Shown: positions 25,852-35,864 of the stretch, piece after piece
Layout: each line of letters opens with the position of its first letter
Position numbering within the stretch: the stretch's first letter is position 1
Source: Thermoleophilia bacterium
Lineage (GTDB): Bacteria > Actinomycetota > Thermoleophilia > RBG-16-64-13
Direction: 5' to 3'
NCBI GenBank assembly: GCA_027493445.1
Contig: JAOSKU010000001.1
Location: forward strand, 4,417,845 to 4,481,844
DNA length: 64,000 nucleotides
Notes under the pieces: generated by a model
What the model was told of the DNA's origin: nothing
The model's input: only the letters and a program-made list of their open reading frames with translations
Database searches by the model: none
Translations under genes and position numbers: made by a program

Positions 25852-26229
25852 GTGCGAGTGCGTCTTGAGATCGTGGAGGAGAATGCCGGCGGGCCGACCT
25901 GCTCCACCAAGGATCGGCGGACTTTCGCCCGCCGCACAGTGGATCGGCTGCGAGATGAGTTTGGCGATCGTCTCGACGTCGTGTGGCAGGAGCCGCAGCC
26001 GGAGACCTGTACGCTGCCCGCGACCTACGTGGGCGGGCAGCTGGTGCACCGGGGCGGGTACCTTCCCTGGGAGATCCTGCGCCCCGTGGTTGCCTCGGCC
26101 CTGGCTGTAGAGGAGGGCGTGCAGGCCCTCACCAGGGAGGCCGTGGCCGCGCTCGAAGAGCTGGGCCTGGAGGCCGAGGACTGGCAGCAGGGCCTTCTGA
26201 GCTGGCTGGAGCGCCAGCGAGAGGAGTAG
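25852..26229 (+). CDS. Hypothetical protein, possible thioredoxin-like fold
   Basis: A 125-residue protein I cannot assign. GTG start with GGGGAG 5 bp upstream. The opening MRVRLEIVEENAGGPTC, a basic helix (RRTFARRTVDRL) and the later CTLPATYVGGQLVHRGGYLP resemble a thioredoxin-like fold in which LPATYVGG would be the cis-proline strand; only one N-terminal cysteine is present. The C-terminal third is acidic and helical. The long opposite-strand frame over this region is Arg/Gly-rich and takes its last codons from the repeat, so I treat it as spurious. Confidence 0.6.
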   Translation: MRVRLEIVEENAGGPTCSTKDRRTFARRTVDRLRDEFGDRLDVVWQEPQPETCTLPATYVGGQLVHRGGYLPWEILRPVVASALAVEEGVQALTREAVAALEELGLEAEDWQQGLLSWLERQREE

Positions 26230-26330
26230 CCCGCCACCGCGAGATCCCCGCGCGGCCCGCTGCCGAGCCCGCCTCCTCCATCCCGGCAGGCCATCAGCCT
26301 GCTCACCCGCGGGGGCTGGCGGGGCATGGG

Positions 26331-28243
26331 TTACCGGATGCCCGTGTCGTACAAGATAACCACTTGGGTGAACGCGTGCGGTTCCACGATGACCTCTTGC
26401 TGCCCCGCCCACGGTAGGGGATCGCCTCCCGGCACCGGGTCCAAGACGTACGCGCCAGGCGGGAGCGCCACCGAGAAGCGGCCGTCCAGCCCGCTGTGCA
26501 CGCGGGTGACCTCGGTTGCTCCACCGGCGTTGCGTATGACGATCGTGGCCGCGTAAGGCCGGGAATCTGGTTCACCCTCCCGGACCACCGGGCTCAGTGG
26601 GCCGAGCAGCACCAGGCCGCGGATGCCGCTGTCGTCGGTGTCGGGCAGCGGTGTTCCGCCGGGGAGCCGGGACACGCCCCAGAGCACGCGGGCCGCGTGA
26701 CCGCGGGTGGCCGTCGACCAAGGATCGAAGCGTCCGGGGGCCTTACCGTCGACCAGGTCGTTGTAGAAAGCCCAGTTCACGAAGCCCTGATCGGCCTGAG
26801 CGACGTCGGTGAAGCCGGCGGAGAAGTCCGGGGCGGGGGGTTCAAGCGGGGCTGTGCGGCCCGCACGATCATGCGCACCAGCTGGATACGGGTCACCGTC
26901 TCGTACGGTCGGAAGGTGCCGTCGTCGAATCCCAAGGCGATCCCCGCCCGGGCGGCCTCGCCGATGTAGTCGGGCAGGGAATCTCCGGGGAGCGCACCTA
27001 CGTCGGTGAAGGGCGGCGGCGGGCCAGGCTCGGGGGTGTGCAGGCCCAGGAGCGACACCAGCATGCGGGCCAGCTGGCCGCGGGTGACCGGATCGTCGGG
27101 CCGGAATGTTCCATCGGGGAATCCGCCGATGACGCCCGCTCGATACAGGGCCTCGATGGCCTCACGGAAGCGGTGGTCAGGCGGAACGTCCGAAAACGGC
27201 CGCAGGGGCGGACCGGGAGCGGTAAGGAAGGTCGCCGAGGCGGGATTCTCCACGGGCACGCCGTCGGTCGCTCGGGCCGCGGTGGTGGCTATGGCCGTAT
27301 AGACTTGGTGGGGTTCGAGGGGTCGCAGGGGATGCAGGATCGCCGTGCGGGTCGGGACGTCGTAGAAGACCTGCGCCGGCACGGGCGCCGGGTCGATGGG
27401 CGGCATGGTCCAACCAGGGTCTAGGGCCGTACCGGTCTGCCATTCGGCCCGGCCGTCGAAGAACCAGACAGGACCGCCGAAAAGCTGCAGGCCGCCCGCT
27501 CTCAGCGAGGCCAGGTCCATGTCGCGGTCGAAGGTCGCGCGGATGTCGCTCTCTACGGGCACGCCAGCCGCCCCGTCCGGAGGTTCCCAGGCGGTGACTT
27601 GGGGCGGGGGCCCCACCTCGCCCACGGCGATGGTAGTCTCCAGGATGCTGGGGCCGGGCACCGGCAGGATATCGGTGGGAGCGTCTGATCCGCCGGGGCC
27701 GGTTGACCCGGTACTCCCTTCGGTCACGGTCGCCCCGGAGGTTCCGGTGCCGTCCAGGTACCAGTATGGCGGCTGGGTCCAGGTCATGTAGACCACCTGG
27801 TACAGCCCGATGCGGGCCGAGGTGACCACGCTGAGCGAGAAGTCCAAAGGTGTGCCGTCGTCCATGGATACGGCCTCAGCGAGGAAGGCCCGCCAGATGT
27901 AGCCGGGTGGGGCCGGGTAGTAGACGTCGTAGACCCACGTTTCGTCGGGAGCCGGCGCGAGCTGGACCGTCGTATCGCCGAGGCGGAAGACCGCGGTGGG
28001 TACTTTCCAGTCCGACGGAGCGAGGACTCCGATCCGGGGGGACACCGCCGAGCGGTCGGGAGCCGGGGGTTCGGTGGGTATTGGGCCCGTTGCCCCGTGG
28101 GCCACAGCGTGGACGGTGGCCTCGAAGGTGGCCCCCGGTGCGACCGACTGGGGTTGGTCGACGCCCAGCAGCTCGATCCACGCGACGAAGAAGAGGGGGA
28201 TGGTCACGGCGAGCGCCGCGGCCAGGAGCCGGGGGGTGCCCAT
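26331..28243 (-). pseudogene. S-layer-homology (SLH) surface protein with one apparent frameshift
   Basis: An exported protein starting with a signal segment (LLAAALAVTIPLFFVAWIEL), followed by a large extracellular region with Ig-like/bacterial big domains (TAWEPPDGAAGVPVES..ATFDRDM), two SLH repeats (FSDVPPDHRFREAIEALYRAG; FTDVGALPGDSLPDYIGEA) and a third SLH repeat that is broken. The frame shifts in the run of six G at 26835-26840 (C on the coding strand): the first frame stops at 26777, while the shifted frame continues with FSAGFTDVAQADQGFVNWAF, then an Ig/carboxypeptidase-regulatory-like domain (VHSGLDGRFSVALPPGAYVL) to the stop at 26331. One added base gives a protein of about 637 residues. 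SLH repeats usually anchor proteins to cell-wall polymers. Confidence 0.8.
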
Positions 28244-28566
28244 GGCGATCTCCTTGCATAGTCGAGGTCGGGCGCTATCAGGCCGTTGAAGAATGACGCT
28301 TCGCCGCTGGGTGCGCTGGGCACGCGCAAGGTAAGAACGCGGGTCGCGCTCGTAGCGGCGCTACGCGCGCGACCGAGGCATGGCGCCGCCCAGTGCGCTC
28401 CGGCGGCCGAGGTTTCTTTTTCCGACAGCCTCCTAGTACCGCCTGTGATGATGATACTCCCTGCGACGGCCGGGAAGCGACCGTCGTTCCCCTCAGTTGC
28501 ATGGCCATGAGCGGCTCCATCCGGTACTCTGGGCGCTTGGCGATTCATTGCCGGCCGGAGGTGGGA
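28244..28566 (+). other. 323-bp divergent intergenic region with a repeat
   Basis: About half of this stretch is palindromic element copy 5 (28279-28433). The remainder (28434-28566) is the leader of the CDF gene and has GGAGG at 28557-28561 as its ribosome site. No further gene is visible. Confidence 0.6.
28279..28433 (-). repeat. Dispersed palindromic element, copy 5 (reverse orientation)
   Basis: About 155 bp. The left end, CAGGCCGTTGAAGAATGACG, is the reverse complement of the right end of other copies. The right end is T-rich (GGTTTCTTTTTCCGACAGCC). The centre has CTCGTAGCGGCGCTACG. It is more diverged than copies 2-4 and resembles copies 1 and 10 in its end sequence. Confidence 0.8.
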
Positions 28567-29496
28567 GTGTCCGCACAGGGCTCGTCGAAGAAGGCCGTGG
28601 TGGCCGCGGTGCTGGGCAACCTGGCCATCGCCGCGACCAAGTTCGCGGCTGCCTTCGTCACAGGGAGCTCCGCCATGCTCTCCGAGGGCATCCACTCCCT
28701 GGTCGACACCGGTAACGGTCTTCTGCTGCTCTTCGGCATGCGAAGGGCCAACCGGCCGGCCGATGAGGAACACCCCTTCGGTCATAGCAAGGAGCTCTAC
28801 TTCTGGGCCTTCGTGGTGGCGATCATGATCTTCGCGGTGGGCGGAGGCATGTCGATTTATGAGGGGATACTCCACATCCTCGATCCGAACCCCTTGGAGA
28901 ACCCGCTTTGGAACTATTTGGTGCTCGGTTTCGCGGTGGTCTTCGAGGGCGTCTCCTGGACGATCGCCTGGCGGGAGTTCACCGCTGCGCGGGGGGACAA
29001 GGGCGTCTGGCGGGCCATCCGTACGGGCAAGGATCCCTCGCTCTTCACAATAGTCTTCGAGGACTCAGCCGCCCTGGCCGGTCTGATCGTGGCCTTCATC
29101 GGCGTATTTCTGGGCCACCTGCTCGAGAACCCCTATTTCGATGGAGCCGCGTCGGTGGCTATCGGTCTGATCTTGGCGGGTGTGGCCGCTCTGCTGGCCA
29201 TGGAGAGCAAGGGCCTGCTGGTGGGGGAGAGCGCTGGCCCCGATGTCGTGTATGACATCATGGCACTCGCAGTGGCCGATCCGGCGGTGGAGCAGGTGAC
29301 TCGGGTCCTCACCATGCATCTGGGACCGCACGACGTCCTCCTCAACCTCAAGCTGTGCTTCAGGGATGGGCTTGCCGGCCGCGAGGTGGAGGCGGCCGTC
29401 GACCGGGTGGAAGCCGTCATCCGAGAGAGGCGGCCCGATGTCACCCGCATCTTCGTCGAAGCCGGGTCCCGCGTGGAGTCCGGGTCGGAGCTCTGA
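28567..29496 (+). CDS. Cation diffusion facilitator (CDF) metal transporter
   Basis: A 309-residue membrane protein exchanging divalent metal ions (Zn, Co, Mn or Fe) for protons. Helices run through AVVAAVLGNLAIAATKFAAA, HSLVDTGNGLLLLFGM (the HxxxD metal site region), the conserved HPFGHSKELYFWAFVVA, and EDSAALAGLIVAFIGVF, which holds the second metal-site Asp. A cytoplasmic C-terminal domain follows. I choose GTG 28567, which has GGAGG 5 bp upstream and gives a standard length. Longer versions run back into the repeat at 28279-28433. Confidence 0.92.
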   Translation: MSAQGSSKKAVVAAVLGNLAIAATKFAAAFVTGSSAMLSEGIHSLVDTGNGLLLLFGMRRANRPADEEHPFGHSKELYFWAFVVAIMIFAVGGGMSIYEGILHILDPNPLENPLWNYLVLGFAVVFEGVSWTIAWREFTAARGDKGVWRAIRTGKDPSLFTIVFEDSAALAGLIVAFIGVFLGHLLENPYFDGAASVAIGLILAGVAALLAMESKGLLVGESAGPDVVYDIMALAVADPAVEQVTRVLTMHLGPHDVLLNLKLCFRDGLAGREVEAAVDRVEAVIRERRPDVTRIFVEAGSRVESGSEL

Positions 29497-29560
29497 CAAC
29501 GTCACTGGCCGGCGGTCCTTCGAACCGGCAGTCGTACCACTCCTTCGCGAGCGCCGTGTC

Positions 29561-30241
29561 TCACTCAGCGCCTTCCCTGGGCAGGGGCTCCGACAAGCGC
29601 CTTTCCAGACGCCGGCGAAGAGATGGCACGCGGAACACCAGGAGGAAGGCCACCAGCGCGGTGTAGGCGACGTGGGTGCTCGTGATCACCTTGACCGCCC
29701 ACAGGGAATGGAGCAGTACGAGGGGGGCCGCCGCCAGCACCGCTCGTTGCGACCACCTCCACCACCGCCGGCCGAGCCAGGGCGGCCAGCCGCGGAGCGA
29801 TGTGGCGGCCGTTGCGAGTAGAAGCACGAACGCGGCCAGACCCATCAGGGCGTAGGGCTTCTCGAGCACGGCCTCGCGCAGCAGGTCGAGGCGGACTCCA
29901 TAGTCGAGCACGGCGAAGATGAAGAGGTGGATGCTCGCGTAGAGCATGGCATAGAGGCCTAGGGGGCGTGCCACGGTCATCAGGCTTCGGCGGCCTGAGA
30001 CCAGCACGAGGGGGGTTACCGCCAGGGCGAGGATCAGGAGCGCCAGCGCGGTCTGCCCAGTGCGCCTGGTGGCGTCCTCGATCGGGTTGAACGAAAGCCT
30101 TCCGGCCCAGTCATCGTAGAGCAGCAGCGCCAAGGGAGCCAGGGAGGCCGCGTGCAGCCCAAGGCGGAACGCGGTGCCGAAGGCCTGTTTCGTGCGAAGC
30201 CCTGCGGCCTCAGAAGTCCTTCCGAAGGTCCATGCCCTCAT
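29561..30241 (-). CDS. msrQ: Heme-binding membrane subunit of methionine sulfoxide reductase
   Basis: A 226-residue protein with six probable helices and the ferric-reductase-like pattern: R/K-rich start, [34 protein letters not shown] and [10 protein letters not shown], with histidines placed for heme b. MsrQ passes electrons to the periplasmic molybdoenzyme MsrP, which repairs oxidised methionine in envelope proteins. It overlaps the msrP 3' end by 32 bp, the usual msrPQ arrangement. Confidence 0.88.
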   Translation of the reverse strand: MRAWTFGRTSEAAGLRTKQAFGTAFRLGLHAASLAPLALLLYDDWAGRLSFNPIEDATRRTGQTALALLILALAVTPLVLVSGRRSLMTVARPLGLYAMLYASIHLFIFAVLDYGVRLDLLREAVLEKPYALMGLAAFVLLLATAATSLRGWPPWLGRRWWRWSQRAVLAAAPLVLLHSLWAVKVITSTHVAYTALVAFLLVFRVPSLRRRLERRLSEPLPREGAE

Positions 30242-31151
30242 AGAGGCCGGCCACCTCCTCGCCGTAGCCGTTGAACGGGAGAGTGTCGCGCCGGCCGGTC
30301 TCGCCGATCCGCCTCTCCGACTTCTGCGACCAGCGGGGATGATCGACTTCGGGGTTCACGTTGGCGTAGAAGCCGTACTCATGGGGTGCGGATGACGACC
30401 AGAAGGTGGCGGGCCGGTCCTGCACGAGCTCGATGCGCACGATCGACTTGATCGACTTGAAGCCGTATTTCCAGGGCACCACCAGTCGCAAAGGGGCGCC
30501 GTTCTGGGGCAAGAGCTGCTTGCCGTAAAGCCCGGTGGCGATCAGGGTCAGGTCGTTCATGGCCTCATCGAGGCGCAGGCCCTCCGTGTAGGGCCAATCA
30601 AAGGAGTACTTCCTCTGGCCCGGCAGGCGCTCGGGGGCGTCGATGGCGACGAAGCGCACGTAGCGGGCTTGCGGCTGAGGTACCACCTGGTCGAGGAGGA
30701 GCCGCAGGGGGAATCCCAGCCAAGGGATGACCATCGACCAGGCCTCCACGCAGCGCATGCGATAGATGCGCTCCCTTTCGGGAAACTCGGCGAGCAGCTC
30801 GTCGATGGGGAGCACCTGGGGTCTGGCCACGAGACCGGCCACTTCGACGGTCCAGGGTCGGGTAGCGAAGTCCCGCGCCAGGTCGGCCACGCTGTCCTTG
30901 TCCACGGTGAACTCGTAGAAGTTGTTGTAGCCGGTGACCGCCTCGAAGGACGTGAGGGCCTGGCCCAGTTCGTCAGTGGTAGCTCCCACCGGTCCCGGGC
31001 TCACGGTGGTCTGCGTGTTGGATCCTCCGCCGCGGTCGCCGCACCCCGGCAGCAGCGCGGCGCCTGCCAGCGCCGCCGCTCCCAGCATGAACTTCCTGCG
31101 AGAGAGGAAGAGGTGCTCCGGTGTGATCTCGGAACGGTCGATGTCTTTCAC
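30210..31151 (-). CDS. msrP: Protein-methionine-sulfoxide reductase catalytic subunit (molybdoenzyme)
   Basis: A 313-residue sulfite-oxidase-fold enzyme exported by Tat: [20 protein letters not shown] is a twin-arginine signal ending in a cysteine (GC), so it may be lipid-anchored. [18 protein letters not shown] carries the molybdenum-ligand Cys. GTG 31151 ([11 protein letters not shown]) has GAGG upstream and gives the usual length; the longer frame adds 20 unlikely residues. It reduces methionine sulfoxide in envelope proteins using electrons from MsrQ. Its presence implies occasional oxidative stress despite the anaerobic metabolism suggested elsewhere. Confidence 0.92.
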   Translation of the reverse strand: MKDIDRSEITPEHLFLSRRKFMLGAAALAGAALLPGCGDRGGGSNTQTTVSPGPVGATTDELGQALTSFEAVTGYNNFYEFTVDKDSVADLARDFATRPWTVEVAGLVARPQVLPIDELLAEFPERERIYRMRCVEAWSMVIPWLGFPLRLLLDQVVPQPQARYVRFVAIDAPERLPGQRKYSFDWPYTEGLRLDEAMNDLTLIATGLYGKQLLPQNGAPLRLVVPWKYGFKSIKSIVRIELVQDRPATFWSSSAPHEYGFYANVNPEVDHPRWSQKSERRIGETGRRDTLPFNGYGEEVAGLYEGMDLRKDF

Positions 31152-31207
31152 GACAAAACCTCGCTCTGACGGCCGCCCGGTCGACAGCGATGGGGGTCGC
31201 GAAGAGG

Positions 31208-31663
31208 TCATGCGGGGCTAACGCGGTCTTTGGTCTCCGGCGCGGATGGTTCGCCGGGATTGTGGGTGGTCACGGGTAGGGCCGTGGCCTGGCCCTTGGC
31301 GAGAAGCTTCCCGGCGTCGTTCTTGACCTGGTACTCAACCGCGTGGAGTCGGGACCCACGGTGCAGTGTCCAGCATTCCGCCGTCAAGGCCTCTCCCGGT
31401 CGGGCGGCACGGAGGATGTTGAAGCTCCATTGCACCCCCATGGCGTCGGCGGCGGCGTTGACTGCGATGGCGAACGCCACATCGATGAGGGCGAAGATGA
31501 GGGTGCCGTGAGCGACACGATGGCAGTTGAGGAAGTCCTCCTCCACCCGGGCGCTCACGCGCGCGAAGCCGTCGCGGGCTTCCTCGACCTGCATGTGGAA
31601 GTGCGGGATCATCCGATCGTTTCCGACGATGAAGGCGATCCGCTCCGAGAAACCTTCGACCAT
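31208..31663 (-). CDS. PaaI-family hotdog-fold thioesterase
   Basis: A 151-residue protein with the hotdog thioesterase core: [20 protein letters not shown] (the HG...D catalytic helix), [16 protein letters not shown] and the C-terminal strands [18 protein letters not shown]. It likely hydrolyses an aromatic or short acyl-CoA ester. ATG with GGGGGG upstream. It ends 56 bp before msrP on the same strand. The substrate is unknown. Confidence 0.85.
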   Translation of the reverse strand: MVEGFSERIAFIVGNDRMIPHFHMQVEEARDGFARVSARVEEDFLNCHRVAHGTLIFALIDVAFAIAVNAAADAMGVQWSFNILRAARPGEALTAECWTLHRGSRLHAVEYQVKNDAGKLLAKGQATALPVTTHNPGEPSAPETKDRVSPA

Positions 31664-31894
31664 TGGTCCCCCCCTCGAGTGGTTTGTGCCGTTGCGGTGG
31701 ACGGCCGGTCGGTGTCACCGCATCGGCTGGGGATGCACCCTCTGATTCTAGCAAGAGCCCGGCAAGGGGCGGTTCAGGTACGCGTAGGCATCGCTAGGTA
31801 CCATCAGGATGTGTCCGAAGCATCTAAGCCGGAGTTCGGCACCATCTTCGCCGTCGAAGACCAGCCCAGCATTGCCGCGTCAGGGGGGCGTGCC

Positions 31895-33460
31895 CTAGCG
31901 GGCCGGAGACACCGCGACCAGTGCAATGTCGTCGCCCAGGCGACCAGCGGAGTATTCCTGGACGATCTTGAGGAGGAGCCGGGGTATGTCGCCGGCAGGC
32001 CGTCCGTCGAGGCCGGTGAGGGCTTCGATGAGCCGGTCGTCGCCGAACAGCACCCCCTCCCGCCGGGCTTCGATCACGCCGTCGGTGTAGAGAACCAGGA
32101 TATCCTCCGGCCCCAGATGAGCGGTATCCTCCACGAACTCCACCTCGGAGAAGGCGCCCACGGCCGGTGACCGCGTGAGCAGGAACGAAGCTTCGTTGTG
32201 CGCGTCCTCCTCCCGGCGCAGGAGCACGGCCGGCGGGTGGCCTGCGCTGCAGTAGGTCAGCGTGCCCGTCGACCGGTCGTAGACCGCCAGGAACACGCTC
32301 ACCCACGAGGTTTGATCGGTCACGCGCAGCACGCAGTCGTTGACCTTGGCCATCACGGTCGCCGGTGGGTCGCGGTCGAACGCATGGGCCCGGACGGTGT
32401 TCTTGACGACCGAGGTCAGGGTGGCGGCTTTCAAGCCCTTGCCCGACACGTCGCCGATCAAGAGCCCCACCTTCCGGTTGTCGATCTCGAACAGGTCGTA
32501 GAAGTCCCCCCCGACCCGGGTGGAGCTGGTGGCCGAGCGATACAGGTGACCAAAACGCAGTCCTGGGATGCTGTTCGGTACACTGAGCAAGGCTTCCTGC
32601 AGCGTGTTGGCGATGCCGCGGAAAAGCTTCTCATTCCGTTGGTGACTCTCCTCGCTCCGCTTGAGCTCTCTGAACAGGAGGCCGTACGGCTCCACCAGCG
32701 CGGTCTCGACCAGGGCCTTGTAGAAGAGGAACACGGCGGCGATGCGCAGGAAATGACCTATGAGGTTGGCGTTGGCGTAGGGGTCGGTGTAGAGGGTGAA
32801 ACAGAGCTCGGATGCCACAGTGACGGCGATCGACCCGCTCAGCAGTGCCAGGATCTTCGGCTCGAAGGCCCCTCTCCGGCTCCAGAGAGTGCCGAGTGCG
32901 CCCAAGAGAACGGCCGAGAGCAGGTACTCGCTGATTCTTTTGAAGGCCGTGAGGCCTGTTTCTTCCAGGAAAGCGTCGGGAAAGATGGGCCACGCGAAGA
33001 TAGCCAGGAGCCCTCCGAGCGTGACCACGGTCAGACCGGCGACGGCGTAGCGCGCGCGAAACGAGCGTCCGAGGAACAGGGGAGCCACGAGCAAAGAGAA
33101 GGTCTGGAGGTAGCGACCGAGGAGCCACAGCTGGGTAGCCAGGTTGGCGCCGGTCCGGGGAAACACGCCCATGCCCTTGTAGGCCAGGGCGTGTAGGAGA
33201 TCGACGCCCCCCACGAAGAGGTAGGCGAGCCCAATGAAGACCAGATAGTTGTTATTCAGGAACCGCCGGGCGTTGAAGGTGATCACGAAGATGCACATAA
33301 AGACCACGACGGCGAACATCTCGGCGAGGGTGTGGAAGAGCACGTAGTTGTACCGGCGGGTCGCCAGCAGCCCTGCGAAGACGAGACCGGCACCCAGGGC
33401 ATAAGGCAGAACCCGGCTCCACGGATTCCGGCGTGCCTGGCTTGCGGCTATGGGGCTCAC
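31895..33460 (-). CDS. MASE3-type membrane sensor fused to a SpoIIE/PP2C phosphatase
   Basis: A 521-residue protein. Residues 1-250 hold about seven membrane helices of the MASE3 type (NYVLFHTLAEMFAVVVFMCI, LVFIGLAYLFVGGVDLLHAL, YKGMGVFP). After a coiled linker (KRSEESHQRNEKLFRGIANT), residues 300-520 form a PP2C/RsbU phosphatase with GGDFYDLFE, LLIGDVSGKGLKAA, CSAGHPP, LVLYTDGVIEAR and a final GDDIALVAV, which together carry the metal-binding Asp residues. Such proteins dephosphorylate anti-sigma-factor antagonists in response to a membrane signal. No partner anti-sigma gene is adjacent. It is divergent from rlmKL. Confidence 0.9.
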   Translation of the reverse strand: MSPIAASQARRNPWSRVLPYALGAGLVFAGLLATRRYNYVLFHTLAEMFAVVVFMCIFVITFNARRFLNNNYLVFIGLAYLFVGGVDLLHALAYKGMGVFPRTGANLATQLWLLGRYLQTFSLLVAPLFLGRSFRARYAVAGLTVVTLGGLLAIFAWPIFPDAFLEETGLTAFKRISEYLLSAVLLGALGTLWSRRGAFEPKILALLSGSIAVTVASELCFTLYTDPYANANLIGHFLRIAAVFLFYKALVETALVEPYGLLFRELKRSEESHQRNEKLFRGIANTLQEALLSVPNSIPGLRFGHLYRSATSSTRVGGDFYDLFEIDNRKVGLLIGDVSGKGLKAATLTSVVKNTVRAHAFDRDPPATVMAKVNDCVLRVTDQTSWVSVFLAVYDRSTGTLTYCSAGHPPAVLLRREEDAHNEASFLLTRSPAVGAFSEVEFVEDTAHLGPEDILVLYTDGVIEARREGVLFGDDRLIEALTGLDGRPAGDIPRLLLKIVQEYSAGRLGDDIALVAVSPAR

Positions 33461-33584
33461 GACGCGTGCAGGCTAACCAGCCCGTCGGTGGTGCGCGCTT
33501 CGCCCAATCTCCCTCCCTGCGGACACAGCTTGCTCATTCGCGATCGTCCGTTGAAGCTATGATACACGTGGAGGTGGGACGGCA

Positions 33585-35813
33585 GTGGACGGAATGGCGG
33601 CTGGTGACATCGAGACCTCGAGCACACGTAACGATGGGTCTACGGCGAAACTCCTGCTTGATCTTTTTGCCAGCGCCCCCAAGGCGGTGGAGCAGCTTCT
33701 CGCCGCCGAGCTACGCGACCTGGGGGCGGCCGAAGTGGCGGAGACTCGGGCGGGCTGCTCCTTTCGGGGCACACTCGAGACCGCCTATCGCGCCTGCCTC
33801 TGGTCACGAGTAGCCAGCCGGGTGTTCCTGCGGCTGGCTGTGTTCTCGGTAACCTCGCCCGATGAGCTCTACGAGGCGGTGCGAACGGTGCCCTGGGACG
33901 ACCATCTGAATCCTGCGGGGACGCTGGCCGTCGACGTCACGGCGGGAGGGGACGTGGTCGCCCACACGATCTTCGGGGCGCAGCGGGTCAAGGATGCGGT
34001 AGTCGACCAACTCCGCGAGCGTTACGGCGTTCGCCCGTCTGTCGACCTGGAGCGGCCCGATGTGCGCCTGAACGTGCACATCGTCGGCCGGGAGGCCAGC
34101 GTGAGCCTGGATCTTTCGGGGGACAGCCTTCACCGGCGAGGCTACCGGGGGGACTTCGTCAAGGTGGAGGCCCCCCTGAAGGAAAACCTGGCCGCCGCCG
34201 TGCTGCTTCGGGCTGGCTGGCCTGACGTGGCGGCCGGCGGAGGCGCACTGGTGGACCCCATGTGCGGTTCGGGCACGCTGCTCGTGGAGGGCGCCTTCAT
34301 GGCCGGCGACGTCGCCCCTGGGCTCCTGCGCGACTTTTTCGGGTTCCTGAGATGGCGCGGTCATGACCGGGCCCTCTGGCGAGACCTCCAGGCCGAGGCT
34401 CGGGTCCGGCGGCAGGCGGGGCTCGAGGGCCTGCCCCCCATCCTGGGCTTCGACGCCGGCGCGCACGCCGTGCGCATGGCTCTGTCCGCCGTCGAGCGCG
34501 CCGGCCTGCGGGGACGGGTGCTGGTGGAACGGCGGGCCCTGCGCGAGGGGTCTGTGCCGGAGACGCCGCCGGGCCTGGTGGTGGTCAACCCTCCATACGG
34601 CCGCCGCCTGGGTGCCGGCGAGGACCTGCGCCTTCTCTACGCGGAACTCGGCGCTCGGCTGCAGCAGGACTACCGTGGCTGGAAGGCCGCCGTGCTCACC
34701 CCCGATCCTGAGCTGGCTCGGGCTACCGGCCTGCGGGCGCGACGCTCGTACACCCTGTACAACGGGGCGGAGAAAGTGAGGCTGTTCATCTTCGACTCGG
34801 AGCACACCTGGCCGGGCGAGGACCGTCCCGGCGGGGTCGATCCCGCCGCCGAGATGTTCGCCAACCGCCTGCGCAAGAACGTGCGGAACGTCGGGCGCTG
34901 GGCGCGGCGCGAGGGCATCGAATGCTACCGCCTCTACGACGCCGACCTACCCGAGTACGCTCTGGCCGTGGATCTCTACGGCCGCTTCGTGCACGTACAG
35001 GAGTACCAGGCTCCCCCGACGGTGCATGCGGGGAAGGCGGCCCGGCGACTGCGGGACGCGTTGGATGCGGTCTCGAAGGTGCTCGACGTGCCCCGCGACC
35101 ACGTGTTCTTGAAGGTGCGGCGCAGGCAGCGCGGGCGGCAGCAATATGAAAAGCAGGCTCACGCCGGTCGTTTCCACGAAGTCGACGAGTACGGCATGCG
35201 CCTGCTGGTGAATCTCACGGACTACCTGGATACCGGGCTCTTCCTCGACCACCGCATCACGCGGGACCTCATCCGCCGGGAAGCTCGGGGCGCGCGCTTC
35301 CTGAACCTTTTCGCATATACAGGGACGGCTACCGTGGCCGCCGCTCTCGGCGGTGCCCGGGCGACCACCTCGGTGGATCTCTCCCGCACCTACCTGGACT
35401 GGGCGCGCCGCAACCTGGAGCTGAACGGTATCCGAGTGCACGGTCCGGAGCGGGATGGCGGCCGTGCCGCAAAGGCGGATCACCGCCTGCTGCAGGCCGA
35501 CGTGCGGCGCTGGCTCGACCAGGAGCGCGGCCGCTACGACCTGATCTTCCTCGACCCTCCCACCTACTCCACCTCCAAGGCCATGGAAGGCACCCTCGAC
35601 GTGCAGCGCGACCACGTGGATCTGATCCGGGGCGCCGTTCGCCTCCTGGATCGCAGCGGAACCCTCGTCTTCTCAACGAATCACAGGCGCTTCAAGCTGG
35701 ACGAGGGGGAGCTGACCGGACTGCGCTTGGAGAACATCACAGCGGCCACCATCCCCTCAGACTTCCGGCGCAACCCGCGGATACATCAGTGCTGGAGGAT
35801 CACCAGGGCCTGA
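33585..35813 (+). CDS. rlmKL: Bifunctional 23S rRNA guanine methyltransferase RlmK/RlmL
   Basis: A 742-residue fusion. The N-terminal THUMP plus methyltransferase (RlmL, G2445 N2) has ENLAAAVLLRAGW, DPMCGSGTLLVEGA and VVVNPPYGRRLG. The C-terminal half (RlmK, G2069 N7) has FLNLFAYTGTATVAAALGG and DLIFLDPPTYSTSK. GTG 33585 has GGAGG 9 bp upstream; a nearby ATG (33594) is too far from it. E. coli RlmKL is about 702 residues, so the length is normal. A housekeeping ribosome-modification gene with no operon partner. Confidence 0.95.
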   Translation: MDGMAAGDIETSSTRNDGSTAKLLLDLFASAPKAVEQLLAAELRDLGAAEVAETRAGCSFRGTLETAYRACLWSRVASRVFLRLAVFSVTSPDELYEAVRTVPWDDHLNPAGTLAVDVTAGGDVVAHTIFGAQRVKDAVVDQLRERYGVRPSVDLERPDVRLNVHIVGREASVSLDLSGDSLHRRGYRGDFVKVEAPLKENLAAAVLLRAGWPDVAAGGGALVDPMCGSGTLLVEGAFMAGDVAPGLLRDFFGFLRWRGHDRALWRDLQAEARVRRQAGLEGLPPILGFDAGAHAVRMALSAVERAGLRGRVLVERRALREGSVPETPPGLVVVNPPYGRRLGAGEDLRLLYAELGARLQQDYRGWKAAVLTPDPELARATGLRARRSYTLYNGAEKVRLFIFDSEHTWPGEDRPGGVDPAAEMFANRLRKNVRNVGRWARREGIECYRLYDADLPEYALAVDLYGRFVHVQEYQAPPTVHAGKAARRLRDALDAVSKVLDVPRDHVFLKVRRRQRGRQQYEKQAHAGRFHEVDEYGMRLLVNLTDYLDTGLFLDHRITRDLIRREARGARFLNLFAYTGTATVAAALGGARATTSVDLSRTYLDWARRNLELNGIRVHGPERDGGRAAKADHRLLQADVRRWLDQERGRYDLIFLDPPTYSTSKAMEGTLDVQRDHVDLIRGAVRLLDRSGTLVFSTNHRRFKLDEGELTGLRLENITAATIPSDFRRNPRIHQCWRITRA

Positions 35814-35864
35814 GCCGCTTCCGCCGGCCCCGCCGGGCCGAGGGCGCGGATCGGCCGAGGGATT

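Noticed and set aside
25762..26412. Minus-strand 216-codon frame opposite the small hypothetical gene
   Set aside because: Composition is Arg/Gly/Ala-rich, no motif is visible and its last codons come from the repeat; the plus-strand frame has a ribosome site.
33530..33563. Promoter for rlmKL (TATGAT at 33558)
   Set aside because: The -10-like box has no -35 partner at an acceptable distance and would leave a very short leader.
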